A stretch of DNA of 64,000 nt. It comes from Pseudomonas sp. MUP55. Lineage in GTDB: Bacteria; Pseudomonadota; Gammaproteobacteria; Pseudomonadales; Pseudomonadaceae. The notes beneath the pieces were generated by a model. That model was not told the DNA's origin. It did no database searches and saw only the letters and a list, made by a program, of their open reading frames with translations. A program made the position numbers and the translations under genes. Positions within the stretch are counted from its first letter, which is position 1. The number at the start of each line of letters is the position of its first letter. The stretch is from NCBI RefSeq assembly GCF_034043515.1, contig NZ_CP138214.1, positions 1,860,001-1,924,000 of the forward strand, read 5' to 3'. Shown one piece after another: positions 54,554 to 63,248 of this stretch.

Positions 54554-55570
54554 ATGGACTCCTCTGAAAAAAACGTGATTACGTCCCTGGATGTGGCCCG
54601 GCATGCCGGCGTTTCGCGTTCGGCGGTGTCGCGCACGTTTACCGCCGGCGCCAGTGTGGCCCCGGCGACGCGGGAGAAGGTGCTGGCTTCGGCCAAGGCT
54701 CTGGGCTATCAGGTCAACATGATTGCCCGCACCATGAACAAAGGCAGCAGCAACTTCGTCGGCGTGGTCACCGCCGGTTTCGACAGTGCCTTTCGCGCCA
54801 GCCTCTTGAGCCCCATCGCCCACAGCCTGAGCCGTCGTGGCTTGATGCCGTTGCTGATGAATGCCGACGACCCGGCGCAGCTTGAGCAGTCGTTGCATGC
54901 ACTGCTCAGCTACCAGATTGCCGGGGTGATCCTCACCTCGGCCTCGCCGCCGTTGTCGGTGGTCCAGCACTACCTGGACCGACAGATCCCGGTGGCGATG
55001 ATCAACCGCGGCCATGAGCTGCCCGGGGCCGAAGTGGTGGGCAGCGATAACCGCGCCGGCGGGCGCATGGCCGCCGAAGCCTTGCTCAGGGGCGGGGCGC
55101 GTCGCCTGGCGTTCATCGGTCAGGGCGAGCACAACTTCAGCAGCCGCGAACGTTGGCTGGGGTTCTCCGAGTGCCTGGCCGAGGGCGGCGTCGAGGCGCA
55201 GACGGTGTTCAATGAAACCCCCGGTTATCAGGGCGGCATGCAAGCCTTGTTGGCACTGTTCAGCCAGGGGGATGGGCCGGATGGAATTTTCTGCGCCACC
55301 GATATGCTGGCGCTCGGGGCCATGGATGCGCTGCGCTATACGTTGCACCGCCAGGTGCCGCAACAGGTGCAGGTGATTGGTTTTGACGATATTGCCCAGG
55401 CCGCGCAGCTGGCTTATGACCTGACCACCGTGCGTCAGGACAGCGTGCAACTGGCGCAACGCGCGGTCAGCGCCATTGTTTCGCGAGGCGAGAATTTCAT
55501 GCGCGTCAAAGAGTTCGAGCCGGTGCCCGTCACCTTGATCGAGCGTGGCACCACGAAGTTTCAGAAATAA
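54554..55570 (+). CDS. LacI-family transcriptional regulator
   Basis: The 338-residue regulator has a LacI helix-turn-helix (SLDVARHAGVSRSAVSRTFT at about residues 11-30) and a periplasmic-binding-like effector domain ending in VQVIGFDDIAQAAQLAYDLT. LacI regulators usually sense sugars or sugar phosphates. It precedes the phosphatase/transport cluster on the same strand, and a perfect 20-bp palindrome lies between it and the next gene, so it probably represses that cluster. The effector is unknown. Confidence 0.92.
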   Translation: MDSSEKNVITSLDVARHAGVSRSAVSRTFTAGASVAPATREKVLASAKALGYQVNMIARTMNKGSSNFVGVVTAGFDSAFRASLLSPIAHSLSRRGLMPLLMNADDPAQLEQSLHALLSYQIAGVILTSASPPLSVVQHYLDRQIPVAMINRGHELPGAEVVGSDNRAGGRMAAEALLRGGARRLAFIGQGEHNFSSRERWLGFSECLAEGGVEAQTVFNETPGYQGGMQALLALFSQGDGPDGIFCATDMLALGAMDALRYTLHRQVPQQVQVIGFDDIAQAAQLAYDLTTVRQDSVQLAQRAVSAIVSRGENFMRVKEFEPVPVTLIERGTTKFQK

Positions 55571-55677
55571 AATTTCAATATTGTATTGAAGTGAAAATTT
55601 ATTTCGTGTTGTATGGGTGGCAGTGGTGAGTGGCTGACTTCTGCAAAAGGGCAGGCCTTCACTTTTTTTTCCCAGTT

Positions 55678-55697
55678 GATTGCACACGTGTGCAATC
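55678..55697 (+). promoter_or_regulatory. 20-bp perfect palindrome, probable LacI-type operator
   Basis: GATTGCACACGTGTGCAATC is a perfect 20-bp inverted repeat with a central CG, the usual symmetry of LacI-family operators. It lies 19 bases upstream of the IMPase gene and downstream of the regulator gene. Confidence 0.75.
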
Positions 55698-55716
55698 TGC
55701 GTTGAAGGTAGGCTTT

Positions 55717-56541
55717 ATGACTCAAGCACAGACGTTACCGGACCTGGACCACCTGGCAGCGCGTTACGCATTGGTGCGTCAGGTCGCGATGGAGGCCGCG
55801 CAGCGTGGCATGACGTATTACCAGCAGCGCGAGCAACTGAACGTCGAGCACAAGGATTCGGTGCCCCAGGACGTGGTCAGCATCGCCGACCGCGAGCTGG
55901 AGGCGTTTATCAAGGCGCGCCTGGCCGAGCAGTTTCCCGAGGATGGCTTTGTAGGGGAGGAGGGCGGTGCCGCCGGCTTGCAGGCACGGTGTGTATGGGT
56001 CGTGGACCCCATCGACGGCACCAGTTGCTTCGTCAATGGCTTGCACACCTGGTGTGTGTCCATCGGTTTGCTGGTGGACGGCCAACCCTGGCTCGGTGCC
56101 GTGGCAGACGCCAATCACAACGAGCTGTTCCATGCCTGCCGCGGCCTGGGCGCCTTTGTGAACGACACGCCAATCCGGGTCAGCCCGGCTGCGGATATTC
56201 GCTACGGCGTGACCGGTGTCGGCACCTCCCATCGGCGCGGCAAGGAGCATTTCATCCCGTTCCTGAGTGGCTTGCTGGAGGGCGGCGGCATGTTTATCCG
56301 TAACGGCTCCGGCGCGTTGATGATCGCCTACGTCGCGGCCGGCCGTCTGGTGGGCTACTACGAAACCCACATCAATAGCTGGGATTGTGCGGCGGGCCTG
56401 GTGCTGGTCAGTGAAGCCGGCGGCCGTTGCAGTGATTTCCTGCGCGGCGATGGCTTGCTCGGCGGCAACCCGTTGCTGGTGGCAAGCCCCCAGGTGTACC
56501 CGCAACTGGCCGAATTGATCGGCCCGTCACTGGAGGCCTGA
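55717..56541 (+). CDS. Inositol monophosphatase family protein
   Basis: The 274-residue Mg-dependent phosphatase has the three metal-site motifs: GEEGG (residues 80-84), DPIDGT (97-102) and WDCAAGLVLVSEAGG. No signal peptide is seen, so it is cytoplasmic. Family members cleave inositol phosphates, sugar phosphates, histidinol phosphate or PAP. It begins at ATG 55717, just after the LacI operator, and opens the cluster. Its companions are an organophosphate transporter and two periplasmic acid phosphatases. Confidence 0.88.
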   Translation: MTQAQTLPDLDHLAARYALVRQVAMEAAQRGMTYYQQREQLNVEHKDSVPQDVVSIADRELEAFIKARLAEQFPEDGFVGEEGGAAGLQARCVWVVDPIDGTSCFVNGLHTWCVSIGLLVDGQPWLGAVADANHNELFHACRGLGAFVNDTPIRVSPAADIRYGVTGVGTSHRRGKEHFIPFLSGLLEGGGMFIRNGSGALMIAYVAAGRLVGYYETHINSWDCAAGLVLVSEAGGRCSDFLRGDGLLGGNPLLVASPQVYPQLAELIGPSLEA

Positions 56542-56603
56542 GCCCGTTTCACGATCCCGTGTTTCAACGTACAGCGAATAATAACAATAGGAGACTGTCC
56601 GCC

Positions 56604-57974
56604 ATGAAATCCCTGCTGTCCTTGTTCCACGCCGCGCCCGCGCGGCCCCTGGTGGCCGACCCCGATGGGCGACGTTTTCGCCGGGTGCGCTGGCTGACCT
56701 TTTTATCCATGTCCTTGAGCTACGCGCTGTTCTACGTATGCCGGTTGTCTTTCAATGTGGCCAAGCCGGCGCTGGTGAGCCAGAACCTGCTCAGCCCTAC
56801 GCAACTGGGCATGATCGGTTCGGCGTTGTTCTTTACCTATGCGGTGGGCAAGCTGGTCAACGGCTTCCTGGCCGACCATGCCAATGTCCGGCGCTTCATG
56901 ATGCTCGGGTTGTTGATCAGTGCGGTGGTCAACGCGTGCATGGGCCTGACCACCAACGCGGTCATTCTCACCCTGGCCTGGGGCTTGAATGGTTGGGCCC
57001 AATCCATGGGCGTGGGGCCGTGCGTGGTGTCGTTGTCGCGCTGGTATGCCGACAAGGAACGCGGCACCTTCTATGGCTTCTGGTCGATTGCCCACAGTCT
57101 GGGCGAGGCGCTGACCTACATCGCCGTCGCCGCCGTGATCGTGACCTGGGGCTGGCAATACGGCTACTTCCTGGCGACCGCCATGGGCGTGCTTGGCATG
57201 TTGCTGATCTACCTGTTCATGGCTGACTCGCCGCAGAGCGCGGGCTTTGCCGAAGTGGACGGCGGCCGCGAGGAAGTGCTGCTCAAGACCGTCGGCAAGT
57301 GGGGCGCGCAACTGGCACTCCTTAAAAACCCGGCGCTGTGGCTGCTGGCCCTGGCTTCATGCCTGATGTACATCGGCCGGTATGCGGTGATTTCCTGGGG
57401 GGTGTTCTTCCTGGAAAACGCCAAGGGCTACAACACGCTGTCGGCCTCGGCGCTGATCTCCATCACCGGTGTGTTCGGCATCGTCGGCACGGGCCTGAGC
57501 GGGCTGATTTCCGACCGCTTCTTCAGCGGCCGGCGCCATGGCCTGGCGATCCTGTTTGGTTTGATGAACAGCGCATCGTTGGGAATGTTCCTGTTCCTGC
57601 CCGGTGGCCACTACTGGCTGGACGCGGCGGCGATGATGCTGTTCGGCCTGTCCATGGGCGCGCTGCTGTGTTTCCTCGGTGGCCTGATGGCCGTGGACAT
57701 TGCCGCTAAAAGTGCAGCCGGTGCGGCGCTGGGCATGATCGGCATTGCCAGCTACGCCGGGGCGGCGGCGGGCGAGATCCTCACCGGAGTGCTGATCGAA
57801 CACGGCACGACCCTGGCCCAGGACGGCAGCAAGCTGTACGACTTTCATACCCTGTCGCTGTTCTGGCTGGGCGCCTCATTGATTTCAGTGCTGATGACCG
57901 CGTTGTTTTCCGGGCAGGTTCACCGCCGTAAGCGAAAACAACGGCCTCTGGTCGATACGCCGTTAACGAACTGA
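56604..57974 (+). CDS. OPA-type organophosphate:phosphate MFS transporter
   Basis: The 456-residue transporter has 12 helices and the organophosphate:phosphate antiporter signature SRWYADKERGTFYGFWSIAH. N-terminal FLSMSLSYALFYVCRLSFNV and GKLVNGFLADHANVRR fit the GlpT/UhpT/PgtP group. It should import a phosphorylated metabolite in exchange for phosphate across the inner membrane. Start ATG 56604; 62 bases follow the phosphatase gene. Its exact substrate (hexose phosphate, phosphoglycerate, glycerol phosphate or inositol phosphate) cannot be told. Confidence 0.9.
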   Translation: MKSLLSLFHAAPARPLVADPDGRRFRRVRWLTFLSMSLSYALFYVCRLSFNVAKPALVSQNLLSPTQLGMIGSALFFTYAVGKLVNGFLADHANVRRFMMLGLLISAVVNACMGLTTNAVILTLAWGLNGWAQSMGVGPCVVSLSRWYADKERGTFYGFWSIAHSLGEALTYIAVAAVIVTWGWQYGYFLATAMGVLGMLLIYLFMADSPQSAGFAEVDGGREEVLLKTVGKWGAQLALLKNPALWLLALASCLMYIGRYAVISWGVFFLENAKGYNTLSASALISITGVFGIVGTGLSGLISDRFFSGRRHGLAILFGLMNSASLGMFLFLPGGHYWLDAAAMMLFGLSMGALLCFLGGLMAVDIAAKSAAGAALGMIGIASYAGAAAGEILTGVLIEHGTTLAQDGSKLYDFHTLSLFWLGASLISVLMTALFSGQVHRRKRKQRPLVDTPLTN

Positions 57975-58076
57975 TCACCCTTGGGTTTCAACCGTTCCGA
58001 GTCATCGGAAGCGGTACCGCTGCGCGCGTAAAACAGCAAAGTTGTCGTCATCCACAATAAAAATAACAGGTGAAAT

Positions 58077-58796
58077 ATGAAGAAGTTGAGCGCTGGACAT
58101 CGTGGGAAAGTATTAAGGCGATACTCGTTTATCGGCCTGGTGGTTGCCTCCACCACCACCCAGGCGCTGGAGCTGGATTACCAGCACCAGTACTCCGAAG
58201 TGGAGCGTGAGCATAAAGACAAAGTGATGCTGACCCAGGCCCTGGACAATGGCCTGGCCTTTTCCTTCGAAGCCGTGATGGCCACTGCGCCTGACAGCGA
58301 TGGCGGACCCGGCAAGGCGTTTTCCCGCCTGACCAAGGACGAACTCAAGGCCAAGGTCAAGTACAGCCACAAGCTGGGCGCCCAGTGGAAACTCAAGCCC
58401 AAGTTCACCTACGCCGACGGCAAGGATAAGAAATCCTATAAGCCGTCGCTGAAAGTGTCTTATGCCCTCACCGATAAATTTTCGATTACGCCGGGCTATT
58501 ACCACAAGCTCACGCGGTATGACGAAACCGGCAAGGCCGACAAGCACGACGACGCGGTCGAGTTGGGCGCCAAGTACAAGTTCGGCCTGTTATCGGTTGG
58601 GGTCGGGCGCAAGCAGATTTACAGCAACCAGATTGTCTTCGACGGCACGCGCAAGAACTACAGCAACAAGCTGTTGTTGGAATACAAACTGACCAAACGC
58701 TTGACGCCCTACCTGGAAGTGGCCGACGTGTATGTCGACAAAGACACTGACCAGCGCCAGGCCCGCTATCGCGTGGGCTTCTCCTACGAATTCTGA
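58077..58796 (+). CDS. KdgM-family outer-membrane porin
   Basis: This 239-residue protein has a signal sequence (YSFIGLVVASTTTQA) and alternating beta strands ending in the outer-membrane FSYEF terminus. The overall pattern (LELDYQHQYSEVEREHKDKV; YSHKLGAQWKLKPKFTYADG) matches the KdgM family of small 12-strand porins for anionic oligosaccharides. The barrel interior is rich in Lys and Arg, which would suit a negatively charged solute. It lies between the transporter and the phosphatases in one unit. Confidence 0.85.
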   Translation: MKKLSAGHRGKVLRRYSFIGLVVASTTTQALELDYQHQYSEVEREHKDKVMLTQALDNGLAFSFEAVMATAPDSDGGPGKAFSRLTKDELKAKVKYSHKLGAQWKLKPKFTYADGKDKKSYKPSLKVSYALTDKFSITPGYYHKLTRYDETGKADKHDDAVELGAKYKFGLLSVGVGRKQIYSNQIVFDGTRKNYSNKLLLEYKLTKRLTPYLEVADVYVDKDTDQRQARYRVGFSYEF

Positions 58797-58812
58797 TGAA
58801 AGGAACCCGAGC

Positions 58813-60090
58813 ATGACCCTACTCAATCGTACGGGCCTGGCGTTGGCCATGTTGACGCTATGCACCGGCCTGCAGGCTGGCGAAACCAACCATTACGTGC
58901 TGGAAAAAGCCGTGCAGGTCAGCCGCCATGGCGTGCGCTCGCCCACCGATACCGACAAGCTGGTCAAGGCCACCGGTCGCGCCTGGACGCCATGGCTGGT
59001 GCAGGACGGCGAGCTGACCGGCCACGGCTACCTGGCGGCCAGTTACATGGGCGCCTGGCAGGCCGCGTATTACCGCAATGCCGGCCTGCTGGCCAGCGGC
59101 TGTGCGCAGCCGGGCAGCCTGGTCGCCGTGGCCAGCCCCAAGCAGCGCACGCGCTCCACCGCCGCCGCGCTGCTGGACGGCATGTTTCCCGGCTGCGGTG
59201 AAAAGGCCTTGGCCCGCAGCAAGCCGGACCCGCTGTTCCAGACCGATGAAATGCCGTTTGCCAAGGTCGACCCGGCCATCGCCAAGGCGCAGATCCTGCA
59301 AGCTCTGGGTGGCGACCTGCACGCCGCCCAGGAGCGTCTGCGCCCGGATCTGGAGCGCCTGAAAAACGCGGTGTGCGAAGCCGGCAAGGCCTGTCCGTTC
59401 TTCGACACGCCGTGGGTGTTGAAGGAGGGCGATGGTGGGCGTTTCAAGATCAAGGGCCTGGACAAGGCGTCGTCGATGGCCGAAACCATTCGCCTGCAAT
59501 ACAGCGAGGGCATGCCCCTGGCCGATGTCGCCTTCGGCCATGCGCGGGACGCCGCACAGGTCTCGGCCCTGGGGCGCCTGCACCGGGCCAAATATGACTT
59601 CGTCAACGACACGCCGCACATCGCCAGCCGTGGCGGCTCGCAGTTGATGAACCAGATCGTGCTGGCCCTGGAGCAGGGTACGCCCTGGGAGAAAAACGAT
59701 CCGTTGGGCAACCCGCCGCCGGCGCGCCTGTTGATGCTGGTGGCCCATGACACCAATATCTCGCACTTGCGCACCATGCTCGGGTTTACCTGGCAGTTGG
59801 GTGAATACCAGCCGGGTAATATCCCGCCCACCGGCACCCTGGCGTTCGAGCGCTACCGTGACACCGAGACCGGCGAGCGCTTTATCCGCACGCGCTTTAT
59901 CACCCAGGGCATGGACCAGATACGCGCCTTGCAACGTCTGGATACTGAGCATCCGCCGTTGCAGGTCGACTTCGATCAACCCGGCTGCCAGCACACCCCC
60001 GTTGGCACGCTGTGCCCCATGGCGCAGTTCGTCGAGCGCACCGGCCGTGCCATCGACCGCACGGCGCTGACGGCTTACCGCTACCCTTGA
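58813..60090 (+). CDS. Periplasmic histidine acid phosphatase (copy 1)
   Basis: The 425-residue enzyme has a signal peptide (LALAMLTLCTGLQA|GET), the RHGVRSPT catalytic motif with nucleophile His 39, and the proton-donor HDTN in [10 protein letters not shown]. It belongs to histidine phosphatase branch 2, with glucose-1-phosphatase, AppA phytase and acid phosphatases. ATG 58813 follows AAAGGAAC. It is closely similar along its whole length to the next gene, so they are tandem paralogues. Confidence 0.92.
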   Translation: MTLLNRTGLALAMLTLCTGLQAGETNHYVLEKAVQVSRHGVRSPTDTDKLVKATGRAWTPWLVQDGELTGHGYLAASYMGAWQAAYYRNAGLLASGCAQPGSLVAVASPKQRTRSTAAALLDGMFPGCGEKALARSKPDPLFQTDEMPFAKVDPAIAKAQILQALGGDLHAAQERLRPDLERLKNAVCEAGKACPFFDTPWVLKEGDGGRFKIKGLDKASSMAETIRLQYSEGMPLADVAFGHARDAAQVSALGRLHRAKYDFVNDTPHIASRGGSQLMNQIVLALEQGTPWEKNDPLGNPPPARLLMLVAHDTNISHLRTMLGFTWQLGEYQPGNIPPTGTLAFERYRDTETGERFIRTRFITQGMDQIRALQRLDTEHPPLQVDFDQPGCQHTPVGTLCPMAQFVERTGRAIDRTALTAYRYP

Positions 60091-60098
60091 CCCGGCGC

Positions 60099-60128
60099 GG
60101 CCATCCCCGCTCGCGGGCGGGAATGGCC
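60099..60128 (+). other. Hairpin between the two phosphatase genes
   Basis: GGCCATCCCCGC and GCGGGAATGGCC form a 12-bp stem with one mismatch and a small loop in the 66-base gap. No T run follows, so it may attenuate or stabilise rather than terminate. Confidence 0.55.
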
Positions 60129-60156
60129 CGGCGTAGACCCGACACAGGACACCGTT

Positions 60157-61443
60157 ATGTTCGCTTGTTTCATACGCTTCACCCCGTTGCTGCTGGCCAG
60201 CCTGGTTTCGCTGCAGGCCCACGCCGAACCCGTCGACGGCTTTGTGCTGGACAAGGTGGTGCAGGTCAGCCGCCACGGCGTGCGCCCACCCACCGACAGT
60301 GCGAAACTGGCCAAGGTTACCGGGCGCGCACTGCCCGGTTGGTCGGTGCCGGATGGACACCTGACCGGCCACGGTTACGCCGCAGCGGTGGAGATGGGCC
60401 GTTACCGCGGCCAGGTCTTGCGCGCCGCCGGCCTGCTGTCCAGCGGCTGTCCGGCGCCTGGCCAAGTGTATGTGCGCGCCAGCCCTCTGCAGCGCACCCA
60501 GGCCACGGCTTCGGCGCTGCTCGATGGCCTGTTCCCTGGTTGTGGGTTGCAACCGAGCGTGGTGCACGGCGACCAGGATGCGCTGTTCCAGGCCGACAAA
60601 ATGCCCTTCGCCCGTCTGGACCTTCAGCGCGCCGAAGACAGCGTGCTGGCGCGCATGGGCGGCAGCGTGGCCGGCGCTCAAGCCCGCTACCACGATGCAC
60701 AGCAGCAATTGCGCAAGGTGATCTGCACCGCCTCCAACCCGTGCGCCTACGTCGACGAGCCCTGGCAATTGATCCAGGACGAAGACGGTCGCCTGGCGAT
60801 CAAGGGCTTGAACACCCAGGCCAACCTCGGCGAGACCTTCCGCCTGGAGTACAGCGAAGGCTTGCCGCTGGACCAGGTCGCCTTCGGCGCCGCGCGCAGT
60901 GCGCAGCAAGTCTCCCAACTGACCACGCTGACCAAGGCCAAGTACGACTTCATCAACGACAACCTCTACATCGCCAGCCGTGGCGGTTCGCAGCTGATGA
61001 ACCAGATTTCCCTGGCGCTCAAACAAGGCACGCCCCAGGCCATTGATGACCCGCTGGGCATGCCGCCTGACGCGCGCTTCACCTTGCTGGTGGCGCATGA
61101 CACCAACATTTCCTACCTGCGCACGCTGCTGGGTTTTCGCTGGACCCTGGGTGATTACCTGGAGGGCAATATCCCGCCGGTGGGCAGCCTGCAATTGGAG
61201 CGCTACAAGCAGGTCGCAACCGGCCGCTACTTCCTGCGCGTGGCGTTCGAGGCGCAGTCCCTGGAGCAGATTCGCCAGTTGACGCCGCTGACCACGGCCC
61301 AACCGCCGCTGCACGCCGATATGGCCGGGGCTGAGGGCTGCGTCCACACCTCAGTGGGTGTGCTGTGCCCCTTGGCCAGTGCTTTGCAACGGCTGGACCG
61401 AAACATCGATCGCAGCGCGCTGACGCCGTACCACTATCCATAA
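60157..61443 (+). CDS. Periplasmic histidine acid phosphatase (copy 2)
   Basis: The 428-residue second copy has a signal peptide ([16 protein letters not shown]), RHGVRPPT with His 40, and HDTN in [10 protein letters not shown]. It shares long blocks with copy 1 (QVSRHGVR, DGx[32 protein letters not shown] ending). The copies differ in the middle, which suggests different positional or substrate preference. It closes the cluster. Confidence 0.92.
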   Translation: MFACFIRFTPLLLASLVSLQAHAEPVDGFVLDKVVQVSRHGVRPPTDSAKLAKVTGRALPGWSVPDGHLTGHGYAAAVEMGRYRGQVLRAAGLLSSGCPAPGQVYVRASPLQRTQATASALLDGLFPGCGLQPSVVHGDQDALFQADKMPFARLDLQRAEDSVLARMGGSVAGAQARYHDAQQQLRKVICTASNPCAYVDEPWQLIQDEDGRLAIKGLNTQANLGETFRLEYSEGLPLDQVAFGAARSAQQVSQLTTLTKAKYDFINDNLYIASRGGSQLMNQISLALKQGTPQAIDDPLGMPPDARFTLLVAHDTNISYLRTLLGFRWTLGDYLEGNIPPVGSLQLERYKQVATGRYFLRVAFEAQSLEQIRQLTPLTTAQPPLHADMAGAEGCVHTSVGVLCPLASALQRLDRNIDRSALTPYHYP

Positions 61444-61489
61444 CGGCGCCAGCCTCCTATCCTCGGCGAAACTTTTCGAGGAATGGCAC

Positions 61490-62404
61490 ATGGCAGGAAG
61501 CAGCTTACTGGTACTGATCGACGACATCGCGGCCGTCCTGGATGACGTCGCGCTGATGACCAAGGTGGCCGCCAAGAAGACCGCCGGCGTGCTCGGCGAT
61601 GACTTGGCCCTCAACGCCCAGCAGGTTTCCGGTGTGCGCGCCGAGCGGGAGATCCCGGTGGTGTGGGCGGTCGCCAAGGGCTCGTTTCTCAACAAGCTGA
61701 TCCTGGTGCCGGCGGCCTTGCTGATCAGCGCGTTTGCGCCGTGGGCGGTCACCCCGTTGCTGATGCTGGGCGGTGCCTACCTGTGTTTCGAAGGTTTCGA
61801 AAAACTCGCCCACAAGTATTTGCACAGCAAGGCTGACGATCAGGCTGAACATGCGCAGTTGACCGAAGCGGTGGCCGACCCGGCGACAGACCTGGTGGCC
61901 TTCGAAAAGGACAAGATCAAAGGCGCGGTCCGTACCGATTTCATCCTCTCGGCCGAGATCATCGCGATCACTCTGGGCACCGTGGCGGATGCACCCTTGA
62001 TGCAGCAGGTGATTGTGCTGTCGGGTATTGCGATTGTGATGACCATCGGTGTCTATGGCCTGGTGGCCGGCATCGTCAAACTGGATGACCTGGGCCTGTG
62101 GCTGACGCAGAAGCCCGGCCAGGCGGCGCGCAGCATCGGCGGCGCGATTTTGCGCGCGGCGCCGTACATGATGAAGAGCCTGTCGGTGATCGGCACGGCG
62201 GCGATGTTTCTGGTCGGCGGCGGCATTCTGACCCACGGCGTGCCGGTGGTGCATCACTGGATCGAAAGCGTCAGCCAGAGTGTGGGTGGGCTGGCGTGGT
62301 TGATGCCAACGCTGCTGAACGCGGTGGCGGGGATAATTGCCGGCGCTGTTGTGCTGGCGGTGGTCAGCTTGGTCGGCAAAGGTTGGAAAGCGCTCAGGGC
62401 ATAA
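61490..62404 (+). CDS. DUF808 (YedI-like) membrane protein
   Basis: The 304-residue protein has the DUF808 start [20 protein letters not shown], then [20 protein letters not shown]. Several hydrophobic helices follow (for example [20 protein letters not shown] and [20 protein letters not shown]). The family function is unknown. It lies 46 bases after the phosphatases on the same strand and may be read through, but an independent role is more likely. A terminator follows. Confidence 0.87.
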   Translation: MAGSSLLVLIDDIAAVLDDVALMTKVAAKKTAGVLGDDLALNAQQVSGVRAEREIPVVWAVAKGSFLNKLILVPAALLISAFAPWAVTPLLMLGGAYLCFEGFEKLAHKYLHSKADDQAEHAQLTEAVADPATDLVAFEKDKIKGAVRTDFILSAEIIAITLGTVADAPLMQQVIVLSGIAIVMTIGVYGLVAGIVKLDDLGLWLTQKPGQAARSIGGAILRAAPYMMKSLSVIGTAAMFLVGGGILTHGVPVVHHWIESVSQSVGGLAWLMPTLLNAVAGIIAGAVVLAVVSLVGKGWKALRA

Positions 62405-62413
62405 ACCGGCACC

Positions 62414-62450
62414 CATAAAAAAGGCCATTCGATTGAATGGCCTTTTTTTC
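62414..62450. terminator. Bidirectional Rho-independent terminator
   Basis: AAAAAAGGCCATTC/GAATGGCCTTTTTTT hairpin with T runs in both directions lies between convergent DUF808 and mlaA. Confidence 0.93.
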
Positions 62451-62459
62451 GCCTTTTAA

Positions 62460-63248
62460 TTACTCGGCGATCTGCAACTTGCGCGATTCGGTGTAGATAT
62501 AGCGCACCTTTTCATACTCGAACGGCGAGTTCATCTGGCCGTAGCGGAAGCTGGTCTGGTAGCGCTTGTCCACCGCGCGCAGGGCCCAGACTTCCGGGTG
62601 GTTGGAGCTGACTTCGGACACGTTGAGGAAGTTGATCTGCGACTCGGCGGTGTAGTCCACCAGCAAGCCGCCGGTGTCGCGCACGTTCGACGGGCCAAAG
62701 ATCGGCAGCACCAGGTAGGCGCCGCCCGGCACGCCGTAGAAGCCCAGGGTCTGGCCGAAGTCTTCGCTCTGGCGCGGCAGGCCCATGGCGGTGGCCGGGT
62801 CCCACAGGCCGGCGATGCCGATGGTGGTGTTGACCAGCAAGCGTCCGGTGGTCTCCAGGGAACGATGGCCCTTGAGTTGCAGCAGGCTGTTCAACAGGTT
62901 GGGCACGTCGCCCAGGTTGTTGAAGAAGTTGCTCACGCCGGTGCGCAGGAAGCTCGGTGTGACGTAGCGGTAACCGTCCACCACGGGCAGGAACACCCAT
63001 TGGTCGAAGCGATAGTTGAAGTGGTACACGCGGCGGTTCCACGACTCCAGTGGGTCGTAGACGTTGAGCGCGGTCAGCGATGAGCGCTCGAATTCACGCT
63101 GGTCCAGGCCTGCGTTGAATTTGAGTTTGGTCAACGGCTCCTTGAAACCGTCGGCATCGACCTTGACCGGTTCATGGGCCTTGCTGTTGTCGGCATTGGC
63201 CACGCCAGCGCACATCAGTGCGGCAAGCAGCAGAAGATATTTAGCCAC
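62460..63248 (-). CDS. mlaA: MlaA/VacJ-family outer-membrane lipid asymmetry protein
   Basis: The 262-residue protein matches MlaA: YDPLESWNRRVYHFNYRFDQ, NFFNNLGDVPNLLNSLLQLK, RLLVNTTIGIAGLWDPATAM and GQTLGFYGVPGGAYLVLP. MlaA removes misplaced phospholipid from the outer leaflet. It starts with GTG at 63248, inside the tail of the upstream hydrolase gene. The N-terminal Cys 13 is preceded by LM rather than a small residue, so a classic lipobox is not evident; ANA|D looks like a signal peptidase I site. Confidence 0.92.
   Translation of the reverse strand: MAKYLLLLAALMCAGVANADNSKAHEPVKVDADGFKEPLTKLKFNAGLDQREFERSSLTALNVYDPLESWNRRVYHFNYRFDQWVFLPVVDGYRYVTPSFLRTGVSNFFNNLGDVPNLLNSLLQLKGHRSLETTGRLLVNTTIGIAGLWDPATAMGLPRQSEDFGQTLGFYGVPGGAYLVLPIFGPSNVRDTGGLLVDYTAESQINFLNVSEVSSNHPEVWALRAVDKRYQTSFRYGQMNSPFEYEKVRYIYTESRKLQIAE

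Noticed and set aside
55571..55716. PhoB box in front of the phosphatase cluster
   Set aside because: I searched for CTGTCAT direct repeats and found none; LacI-type control is better supported.
58858..61347. A minus-strand open frame of 829 codons antisense to both phosphatase genes
   Set aside because: Its residue composition is Gln/Arg/His/Ala-rich with no recognisable domain, as expected for the complement of high-GC genes. The plus-strand genes have full catalytic motifs and signal peptides.
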